Positions 24,406 to 35,700 of a DNA stretch of 39,399 bases are shown here, piece by piece. The notes below the pieces were generated by a model. It was not told the DNA's origin. It worked only from the letters and a program-made list of their open reading frames with translations, and made no database searches. The position numbers and the translations under genes are program-made. Every line of letters begins with the position of its first letter. The stretch's first letter is position 1. Source of the stretch: Chromera velia (taxonomy: Eukaryota; Sar; Chromeraceae); assembly GCA_018398765.1 (NCBI GenBank), contig JAHBMJ010000860.1:1-39399 (forward strand), given 5' to 3'.

Positions 24406-26464
24406 TTGTAAACTTGGCGACAATAGTGGGGAAAGGGGAACTGAAAGTGTTGCAAGGACACCTGCAGGGGTTGCCCCCCCCTGCAGTCTCCTTTCACGAG
24501 GAAAGACTTGTGGCCATGCCGTTCTCCTCCCTTGCTGTGTTTCGTTCTGTGGTTGTCTGCAGACGTCGATGAGTGCGAGCGGAGCCTCGACAGATGTGGA
24601 AGTGGCGCTACTTGTGTCGACTCTACTGGTTCATTTGGATGCTCTTGCGAGAGTGGGTACGAGCTGGATGGAGACCACAATTGCAGAGGTGAGCGTGGTT
24701 GAGTACCTCTCCTTGGTTTGTTCTCTTCTTTTCTAGATGAAGGTCACCGCGCGAGAACGAGACTTTCTTCTTCCTCCGAGTTCTTGCAGGTGTTAACGAG
24801 TGTGAGCTCGGCCAGCACTCTTGCGGCGTTGGTGCTTCGTGCACGGACACTCCAGGCTCGTTCGTGTGCTCCTGCGAAGGAGACGGATTTGAACTCGACA
24901 GGGAAAACGACTGCAGAAGTCAGTTGTGGGATGTTCTCTTGGACAGAAAAATGTCGTCTGTCTGGATGTTTCTTGGTTGACTTTCTGCGTTGTCTGCGCG
25001 GCGTTCAGTTTTCTGGTTGCTCAGAAACCTTTCGAAACAGTCAGGAAAAGGAGAGACTTTTGATGTGAAAGTCCTCCTGACGTGTTCTTCTGATAGTCGT
25101 CACCACGAGATAGGGTCCCTTGTCTGACGCCGGTGTGCTTCTTTTGGTATGGTTGATGACTGAACTGCAGACGTCAACGAATGCGAGACGGGTGTCCATT
25201 CGTGTGGCGTCGGGGCGGCGTGCGTCGATTCGGAGGGGTCCTTCGCGTGTTCGTGCGAGGAGGGATTCGAACTCGGTGATCAGAACGACTGCAAAAGTGA
25301 GTGAGTCGGATGGGAACAACCAAGGAGAGCCTTGCTTCCAAATACTCCAGGAAACGCTTTCTTGATTTGAGGGGTCGAAGACTCGTGCAGACCTTCATGC
25401 TCTATTTCTGATCTCTATTTCTGATCCCTCAAAATCGACACGCTTCGCAGACTCCGTGTCTCGAAACACAACTGGTTGACTTCCTCCCTCCATCTGTGTC
25501 TAAGTGACTTACTGACTGACTGGCTCACGGGCTGCCTGCCTGCCTGCATGCATGCATGTCATAGTCAGCCCTTGAAGAGAAGGAGAGATTTCAAGTGGTG
25601 CTACCCCCGCACGTTTGCAGACATCGATGAGTGTGACCTCGGTCTGGACACATGCGGTGTGAACGCCACCTGCACCGATGCTGAAGGCTCTTTTTCATGT
25701 TCTTGTGAGAGGGGGTATCAGCTGGATGAGGAGAATGACTGCAAGAGTGAGTCTTACCGCGAAACGAGAAACAAACTCGTCCTGCATGCAATGGCATTTG
25801 CAGATCTGTCGGAGGCTTGGACTTGTCTCTAGTGCTGGAAACGCACATAGAGTAATCATCGGTGTCCCTTGTTTTTCCGGAGCGTTTTTGTGATCTCCTG
25901 GGGGGACACTGACCCTGTTTCTTCTGCTGAAATCTCTTCCTCTCTGTGAGTGAGTGCAGACATCGACGAATGCAGCCTGGGCCTTCACCCCTGTCACCCC
26001 ACAGGAGAATGTGTGGACAGTCAGGGGTCCTTCGAGTGCGCGTGTCCGGATGGGTACATCGGGGACGGGTTCTCTGAATGCCTGGAAGGTCTGTCTGTCT
26101 GTCTGTCTGTCTGCCTGTCTGTCTTCGTCAAGGGAAAACGATAAAGGGAACCCCAGAAGAAGAAAAGAAAAGAGAGGGGGAACCCCAGAAAAAAGAAAAA
26201 AAGAAAATGTTACTGCTGCTGGCGGTTGGGGGCCGCTGCTGCTGCTGCCTCGTAAACGAAAGGAGAAGAAAAGAAACGAACACGTCCAGATGGAAAGAAT
26301 GTGGAAGTGCAAAGGCGTAAGCCTGCACTGGGCAAGGAAGGGCCGCAGGGTACGCTTAAGGCCTGGAGCTCTGGTACCCTTCCACTGAGAGAGCGCGCCA
26401 AAAGAAGAAACAAAGAAACAGAAGCGAATGAAGAAGAAGAAAAAGGGAAAGAAAAGACGATATA

Positions 26465-26498
<34 letters not shown>

Positions 26499-26728
26499 GC
26501 GTGCGTCGGTTGAGTTGAAGGGAATGAAAGATGTGCAGCAGTTCAGTGTGGTGAAAAAAGAAGGCAACTCCGAAGAACCGAACCGAGACTGCGGCTGTCT
26601 CTCTCGCTGTCTTTGTATTTCGATACCTCTCGTCTTCTTTCTGACCACTCGGTGGAGATGAAAGAGACACTGTCTGCAGAATGACATATTTCAAGCCAAA
26701 TGATTCCAAGTCTCTTTGCCATCGAGTA

Positions 26729-26766
<38 letters not shown>

Positions 26767-29700
26767 GCAGACCCGAACGAGTGCACCAGTGGCGCCGCCA
26801 CTTGCGGACCCCACACGCGGTGCATCAACGGAGTTGGCAGGTCAGAAGGGCAGCCTGTGTGTTTGCATGTACAGTTCCCTCTCGTGTGCAGTCCTCGCAC
26901 TGGACAGTTCCTTCTTTTACTTACGCTTGCTTCGTTGTGCTGATGATGTCTATCTCCAGTCGTTCGCAAAACTTATGCTGGAGCATTCACGTTGCTCCAT
27001 CATACGATGACGGTGTTTTCCTCCGATCACAACGACCGTAAAAGAGGCGGTTATTGTTGGCTGCAGCGCTCCTTGCTCTTTTTCCTTTGCCGGCTTCACT
27101 CCTGCATCCCTGTTTGGTGAGCGGTCAAGAGGCTCCGGTTAGTTGTCGAATGCATGCACACGGCCCTTTCTTCCGTCTGTTCTTTGCATCGTCTTTTCAA
27201 TTTGTGGGGGGCATACTCTTTGCCCTGCCCTGCTGTCTGCAGCTTTGTCTGTCAATGCCACCCTGGCTTCAGAGAGTTGAACGAGACACACTGCCTCGGT
27301 CAGGATGGGAGAGAAGAGGGTAGAAGGGCAAAACACATAGAGGTGCTTGGCTTTCTGAGTTGAATCATCCTTTCGCTCTCTTTCTTTTCTGTGAAAAGGT
27401 GTCGGGGCTTTCTACTTGTTCTACTCTCATTTTCCTCTTGCTGTTTGCAGGACTTGAGTGCGATGGCCCGACGCCCTGGTCAGGGTGGGGTCCCGTCAGC
27501 GATGCGGGGGAGGATGGAGAAGAGGAGCTGGTGATGACTCCAGAGTTTTTCATTGCTGACGGGAGGGAGATAGGGGTTATTGACGGAATGACGGAGTGGA
27601 GGGCTGCGGATTCCGTTGTGTTCTCTTGCCCTGACGGTTTTGAGCTTCGGGGGGCGGCGGGCGTCTCCTGTGAGCCCCCCTCGGAGGAGATGCCGCGAGG
27701 GTCCCCTCGTGCCGTCCCCTCGTGGGGGGAGGTGGGGGAGCGGCCCTCTTGCGAGAGTCAGTCAGTAGGGACGCGAAGTCTCTTTCTCGGCTCTTCTGTC
27801 TTCCGCCCTTCCGTCTTTCCCTCGGCTCACCTTTGCTTCCCTTCGTTGCACTATTGCATTTGTTCTTCTCTTCTCTTCTCTTCTCAACCAGGTTTGCCAC
27901 CCCTCTGTTCCTTTCTGCTTGTCCGTATGGTTGTCTGCAGACATCGATGAGTGCGAGCGGAGCCTTGACACATGTGGATCTGGAGCCACTTGTGTCGACT
28001 CTAACGGGTCTTTTCAGTGCTCATGCGAAAGGGGGTATGAACTGGATGGAGACAACAATTGCAGAGGTCAGAACAGTCCATTCGATGGTGAGGTCTGACT
28101 GTCCCTGTGCTCCTGGCCAGTCGTCTGTTTGTCAGGCATCCTGAAAAACGACTCCGGAGGTTCATATATCTTCTTCGGTTTTCTGACTCTTCCGCCTTAG
28201 TTTTCTTCTCTGTGCTCGGACTGACCGTCTCTTTGCCTTTGTCAGCTTTTGTGGCCTCGGTTTGCATGCCTGGAATCAATTCTATTGTCTTGCTTCGGCC
28301 CCTGTCTGCAGACGTGAACGAGTGTGACCTCGGCCTGCACACATGCGGTGTGAACGCCACGTGCATCGATTCAGACGGGTCCTTCGAGTGCTCCTGCGAG
28401 AGGGGGTATGAACTGGATGAGGAGAACGACTGCAACGGTGAGTTTGGAAGAGGAAAGAGCAGACACACGTTTCTTCCAGTAAATTGAGGTGTGAGGAGAA
28501 GACCAAATAAATCCGCTTCCCGCTGGTTGCCTTCCCGCCTGTTTTGTTGGAGAGTTCTTCTGCTCGGGGCACCGATCTCTCTGCTTTCTGTTGCTGTGGG
28601 GACAGGTGTCTCGGTTTAAAGCCTTGCGTGTTACCAGAGTAAAGAAAGAAACACGACAGTTAGAGGATGTTCAATCTGTTTATTCTCATGCTGCAGATGT
28701 GAATGAGTGCGAACGCGATCTGGACACCTGCGGTGTCAGAGCGCGGTGTGCGGACTCTCCGGGATCCTTCTTGTGCTCCTGTGAGACGGGATATGAGATG
28801 GACGAGGAGAATAACTGCAACAGTCAGTCTAGTGAAGAGAGAGCAGAGAGGAGAGCTGAAGCTCGGGGTCGAAGGGGGGGAAGAGATTTTCGGGAGAGGG
28901 GGGGCGAGAATTCTGAAGGAAGAAATGGAGAGAGAGAGAGAGAGCATCAATCAGACATCTCTGCAGTAAATACTGTGTAGAGGGGAAGGAACGGCTTCAA
29001 TTGCTTATAAACTAATTTGAGAGTCCCCGAATTTCAAAGGAAGGCCGAGCGTGTGTCTTTTCTTTTTCTCAAGAAAGCCCATCCGAGAGTGAAATGTGCC
29101 TTTCCGAATGTTGACCTCGCTTTGCCGATGTTCATGTGCAGACATCGATGAGTGTAACCTCGGCCTGCACACGTGCGGTGTCAACGCCACCTGCATCGAT
29201 TCAGACGGGTCCTTCGAGTGCTCCTGTGAGAGGGGGTATGAACTGGATGAGGAGAACGACTGCAAGAGTAAGTCATTCACTGGAGAATGACAGTTCGACC
29301 GATGACAGAGACTTTGCTTAGATCTGTCTTCTGCTCGCCTTTCTCCGTACATATTTCCCCTCGTGTGGATTTTTGCAGCATTTCCCTTGCTGTGAAAAAT
29401 TTGTGGATTGATTGATTGATGGATTGCTTAAGTGAGTTTGTGAGGGAGTTCATGGATGTGGGGTATGAGGTGAGGAAGAGTCTCCTTCCCTTTCCTCCGC
29501 TTGTGGGTGCAGAAATCGACTGGTGCGAGAGGGCCCGTCTCTCTGCGAACAGCTCCGAGGTGTGCGAAGAGGGCAGCGAGTGCGTGAACACCCTCGAGGG
29601 ACACGTGTGTGTGCACCGCGGGTGCTCCTTGGAGGGCAACGGCTGCCCTGCGCTGGCTACGTGCGAGCAGACCACCCCTCTGGCTGCCCCTGTGTGCGTG

Positions 29701-32700
29701 TGTCGGGAGGGCCTCCTGTTGATGGACGGAGAGTGCAGAGGTGAGTGAGTGAGCCGGTGGGGGTGGAAGGAAAGAGACGGGGGGGGAGAAGAAGGCTTTG
29801 CAACGGCACTTTCTTAAAGGGTGCGAATCCATGCCCCTCCACCACCGGTTTGTTTTTCTTGTGTTGGCGTATCGCCCGCCGACAGGCCCCCCGTCGGTCA
29901 TGGAATGCTTTTGTTATTTCTTTCCCGCGTTTTCTTTCCGTGGCGCCTCATTTTGATGTCTTTCTTCCTTCTCCCCCCCATGCCTGATTCGTTTTTTTTT
30001 TTTTTTTGCAGTGGAGGGGCAAGATGCCGAGGCAGCCTTGGCAGGTGCTTCTTCCCTTCTGACGAATTTGGAGGACGATGATGAGTTCCTCGGCAGCAGC
30101 GAGGGGCTTGCGATGTTGGGGGCAGTGGCTGAGGGAGGGGAGACGTTCGCACAGGCTGCACAGCAGTCCGCAGAGCAGGCAGGGGCGCTGCGAGAGCTCC
30201 AGAACAGGGCGGTGAGTCTGGGTAGACGTGCTGTGACGACGATGACTGCACGTCGCCTGGACGAGTCGGAGGTTGGGGCTGTGGTGAAGACTTTGGGTCT
30301 CCTTGGAAACTTGGCTTCTGTGGAGAGTGAGAGTCAAGACGAGAAGAACGAACAGAGGGGAGCTGCGGCGTCTGAACGTGTGCGACAGAGGGCCCAGACT
30401 CTGCGAACGGTCAGTTAGTTGGAGGACGGCTTGTTCTCTGTAAGCATTTATCAGGCCTCTCTGCGGTAGAAAACGGACTCTCTGGCCAGCAATGCTCACT
30501 GACGAAAGCGTTCTCTCTGTCTCTGCATGGAAGTGCACCCTCCCTCCGTCTCTTCGCGCGCGAAGGGGCTCACTGGGAAGATGCGCACTGACTCCTCACT
30601 CTCTCCCTTTCTGTTCCTTTCTGTTTCTGCAGGCGGGAGACGCCTTAAAGGAAGCTTCCAGAGGTCTGAAGGGAGAGAGCGCCGCCAGCGTGACCAACAC
30701 GGACGCAGGGAACCTTGGATCGACAGTTTTGTCGCTTTCCGGGACCCTCAAGTCTCTGGGTGAACGCGCAGGGACTGCACCACAAGGGGTGCGGCGGCGT
30801 GCACCAGAAGCAGAAGGGGATGAGTCGGAGGAAGAGGAAGAGGAAGAGGATCCGGAGATGATGGAGAGAGAACAGGAGATGGGAAGGACGTCGAGAACTC
30901 TAGAGAGCTCAGCCAACGAAGCAGGTGGGGAGTGGGGCTCTGCCCTTCGTGCTTTCGGCTTGTGTGTCTGTATCCGTCCTTGTTCTTCAGAGCACCTTTC
31001 AAGTAGTTTGTGCTTTTGGTGTGTGTGCTCGTTCCACGTACGTTTTGCGCATCTTCTTTTCATGATCGCAAGACGGCATCGACTTTCATTCCTTTTTCCT
31101 CCTTCCTCTTTTCCCTTCCCTGCAGCCCTTCTGCTTGTCGAATCAGCAAGGGCAGTGAGAGGTTCTCGTGACGTCAGCGCTCTGTCTGGAGGACTGGGAG
31201 TGAGGGCTCTGAGCTTGGATGATTTCCAGAGAGACGGTGTGACGCTGGTGACACCCGACACGTCTGTCAAATTCCCTCCGCCCCCTCCCAGCATGATGTT
31301 GTCTCTCCGGCAGGTTCCCTCTTGTCCCGAAGAGGAGCCTGTAGTGGTCTCTCTTGTGAAGTGGTCCGTCTCGCCGCACGGCTTCGCTCAGAGTTCCAAG
31401 GGCTCTGCTGAAGATGCCACGGGTGTGAAGATCTTCCGTTGCGGAGTGCTCGTGCCTGCTGAAGGCTTCGGGCAGGAAGTGGGGGAGCAGAGAGAGTCTG
31501 ATGCAGCAGAAGCGGAAGAAAAACAGAATGGAAGAATTCGGATCGTCATGCGATTTAATCGGAAAGAGGGTGAGGGAGGGGTTCAGACTCAGTCACTGGG
31601 GGGAAGGCAGAGGAGGAGTAGGAAGAGTGCAATCAAGCGTCGATTGTTCGAGTTTTTTGGTCGAGCATCAAGGCAGGTTGCACAAGAGCCGGAGGTCATC
31701 CAGAAGAACGTCACGACGTTTGGAGAGACATGTCAGTTTTGGGATCACTCTCTTGAGAATGTCGGCGCTTACAGTCGAGAGGGGTGTGTGACAGGTCCCT
31801 CGAGCAACTCAACCCACACAGAGTGTTTCTGCACTCATCTGACGTCCTTCTCTTCTGTTCTTGACACGACTCGGGTTGTGTTGACGGACACGAACTACGA
31901 TGTGATCTGGAGATGGGAGGAGGCTGCAGAGAAATTCCGTTTCGACAACATCACTCTGTGGGTGTGGATCATCGTCACCCTCCTCTTCCCTCTGCAACTC
32001 TTCAGGTCCGTTTTTTCGGTCTATCTGTCATCTCAATGGGAGGGAGCGGAACACAACAGGGAGTGTACAAAGGAAATTGAGCGCTTCGTTTCACCGCTCA
32101 TGGTCTTCATTTTTTTATTGCTCTCAGTGACGGCCTCAGCTCCCCTCGGTGAAGCCTTCTCGAGAGAGCAGGTCTTGATGCGCCAAAAGGAAGGGGCACA
32201 TAGACAGGCAGGCAGACAAGCAGACGGACAGACGGACATACAGGCAGGTATGCAGCTGCAAAGTTCTCAATGTACCCCTTCTCTCCATTCCCTTCCTGTG
32301 CGCCTCCCTTGCTCTTTCCCTGCAGGGCGTCTCGGCGTGACAAGAAGGAAGGGAGGCACAGCGTGATGAGTGCTGCAGGAGAGGAGAGGTTCCTCGGGAA
32401 CGGCAGAATTCTGTCGAGGGTCGTGGAGGGACCCTACAAGTGTGTGCCCATCTGCTTCTGCTTCGAAGTCTGCAAATTGAGGCAAATTGCTAGACACCGG
32501 TCAGTCACTTAGTCAGTCAGTCAGTTGGGGGATCAAAGAGAGTGCAAGGATCGGCTGAGAGGTTAAAGGAAGAACGTGAAAGGGAAGGGAAGGAAAACCT
32601 GAAGCAATTCTCTTTTGGTAAGGCGAAGGTCTCAGAAAGTTGCCTGTTGTCGTTCATATGGCAGTACAGCTTTTTCATTTCTCTTTGCGTGAACGGCTAT

Positions 32701-35700
32701 GCGCCCTCAGGTTCTCTTCCTGCTTTGCGTAGCTTACCTCGGCTTGATGTGACACTAAGGAACCGTTTCTTTCTGTTCTCATCTCCTCTCTCTTCTGTGT
32801 GCAGACGCAAGACCAAGCTGCGTCACATGTCCAGTTCCAACCTGAGCAGGATGACCTCAGGCGGTTCTCTGGACATCGACCCTGATGGGGGAGGGGAGGG
32901 AGACGACAAGCAGCAGTCGGGGGGGTGGAAGAGGAGAAGGACTGTCCCCATTATTCCCCTGACGGTGAAGGATGCGGCAAAGGCGAAGGAGAGGGAGAAG
33001 AAGATCAAACTGGCTGCACAGTCTGAGTTGAGACACTTCCAGCTTCTCAGTCTCCTCCAAGAGGCAGCAGTCAGGGCCCTGGACTCCGGTGTGACCGGTC
33101 GGCCCGGGCAGCGTGTCCTGGTTTTGCAGGATGGGACGTTTGTGGCCTTCAACACCCGAAAGTCTCTCAGCGAGACGGCTTCCCACTGTTTCCATCAGTG
33201 TCAAGCTGCCCTCAGTTTTATATTCTCGTGTGCTTGGTGTCCGTCCCCCCCTTCGTGTTGTGGGAGGAGACGGAGCTCTTCCGCCTCTCCGCTTGATATG
33301 GCGGCCTCTGGTGGGTGGACTGCTCGTGAGGTGAAGTCGATTGCTTCCTACCTCCTTCGCACGGGACTTTTTGATAAGGTCCTGGAGGCACGTGAATTGC
33401 AGAACGCGAGGGAAGAGCGAAAAGCAGCACGGACGATCGGAAGGCATGCGCAGGCTTATCTGAAGCGACGATCCCGCACTTCAGAAAGCATCGAGACAGC
33501 CTCCCCTCATGCAAATGGGGAGAAAGAGGCAGAGGCAGAGGCAGAAGACGCACCTACTCAGTCCCCTCCTCAGCTCTCCAGAGGTACTGGGGAATCGCAT
33601 CAGGGAGTCTTCTCCCGCTCCGGGGAAGGGGAAGAGGGGGGGCTCAAATTGGAGGAAGTGGGCGGGCCCTCGACTTCCCCGAAATCTCGCACAGATCTCT
33701 TTGACGAGTCTCCCTCTGCAATTTCAGCAGGAGCACCCCACATTCTGCGGGTTCCCATTCAGACTTGTCGGTCCTGGACGAGGGATGACGAAAGAAGGGT
33801 GGAGGATGCAGTCAACGCTTTCTTTGATAGAGAAGACACGTCGCCCATCGTTGCCCTTGAACCCATCACCCGCCACCCGCCCCCACACAAACCCGAACCC
33901 CCCGTGATGAAAGGCATCTCTATGACAATGCTGTCAGGGGATTTCCCCGCCTCCTCCCCGGGTTCATCACCCATGAGTGCAGCACCAGCTGCACCAAGAG
34001 AGTCGAAATCCTCCAAGGTTCTCATGCAAGTAGAAGTCAACGTCCGTCTGACGCTCGTGCAGACTCTCACAGGGTCGGCCAGAAGACAGGTCTCCCGAGT
34101 CAACAGCATCGCTCCTGGTGGCTCTGTTTCAGCTGTTCCTGTGCAGCATCAGAACAGGAGTTTCTCTTTTGCAAGAAGTGCAAGTGGGCAAGAGACAGCA
34201 GAGATGCTGGAGAACATGACTGTGTCGACCTTGAGTCTCGAGGGAGACGAGGCAGAATTAGGAGGGGGGGAGAAGGGACAGGACCGATGGGTGAGGTGTC
34301 TGGCGACTTTCTCCGGCAAGGGCATCAGGGTGAGTCGGGGGAAAGGGGGGAGTGATAATCTTGTGGGCTTCGTTTCTGTAATCATAAGTCCCTCTTTCAC
34401 TTTTTTCAAAGAAGCGAATTGCCCTTCTCCCTTTTAAGTGTTTTCCTTCGCTGACTGTGCTTCTGGTCTGCTTTCTTCTTTCCTCCGACACCGTCTTCCT
34501 GCCTCTCCAGCTCAAAGATGCAGATCGACCCCTCATGCTTTTTCCTGGTCTTTCCTCTATTCTGTGTCTTTCCCTCCCGTGCAGTTGGAGCCTGCGGACT
34601 CGTGTGCCGAAGAGGAAGCCAGACTGGCTGGGGCTGTGCCTGCCGAACTTCGAGGCTTCGTTCTGTGGGACGACCGTCGTGGTCAAAAGGAGCAGAGGGG
34701 AAGGAGGCACTCAGCCCCCGTGTCCTCTTCGTCCTCCTCCTCAGTCGCTCTTGGGGATTCCAACACCCACACCCGTGCAGATCGCATGGAAGCCTTTACG
34801 GCAGCTTCAGGTAACCAGGAGTCTGGATTGTCTCTGCAGTCCAAGCAGGGGGAGGGGGAGGCAGAGCACGCGTCCTGCGTGCGTGTGCTGCTTGGAGCAA
34901 AGCGCATGCACAGAGCCACAGTGGTGCACCGACCCAAGTGGAAGACGGCCAAGGCCGCCCTGAAGAGTGCCGTGAATGCCATCAGAGCTCTGCAGGCCAT
35001 GCAGGGAGGAGACACGAGCACGCTGCAGGCTTCTGCAGTCACCCAGCAGCAAACGAGGAGGGCCTTGACAGCCTCTGCTGCCCCTTCAAGTCCCCCTACT
35101 CTAGAGAACCCGCAGACGGCGGCAAGAAACGAGGAGGCAGAAGATCTGGAGGCAGCAGGACAACAGTCACCGAAGGCAGACCCACAGGCAGCGGCCAGGG
35201 AGGGGGAGGAAGTACAAAAGCGCGAAGGTAGTGGAGGGGGTATGAAGGAATCCCGCGAGACTGTGCGTGTCTTTTTTGACATTCCTAACTCCCGCCGTCT
35301 GTGTGTGGACTTCCGTGCCCCAGGCGAAGTCTTCGTCGAGGACTCGAGTGAGTTGTCGAAAATCGAGGAGGAGGTAGAAGCGGGAGAGAAGGGGGAGAGG
35401 AAGGAGGAAGCCCCTGTGGACAAAACCCTCAGGAGAGTATTTGGAGTTGTGCAGAGGAGTGTGAAGCACCACCGAGACCCGGCCAAACAGCTGCCTGACT
35501 GGGAAAAGAGGCAGCAGAGAATCAAGAGCGATCGACGAAAGTCAGTACAAAAGGGCAAAAGCAGGAAGAGACATTGTAAACAGAAGAAACAGGGCGGATT
35601 CCGAGCGAACTTCTCAAAAACACAACCGTCTGTTCTGACCATCCTCGCAGTTTCAACTGAAAAGAAAAGGAATCGTTCTCTGCCCCACCACCTCACGACA

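Noticed and set aside
25695..26687. Minus-strand open frame of 330 codons
   Set aside because: It is antisense to EGF exons 11-12 and runs through GTCT repeats; the composition is that of a low-complexity shadow.
34683..35696. Minus-strand open frame of 337 codons
   Set aside because: Shadow of receptor exon 26; the plus frame is phase-consistent with the flanking exons and this one has no splice partners.
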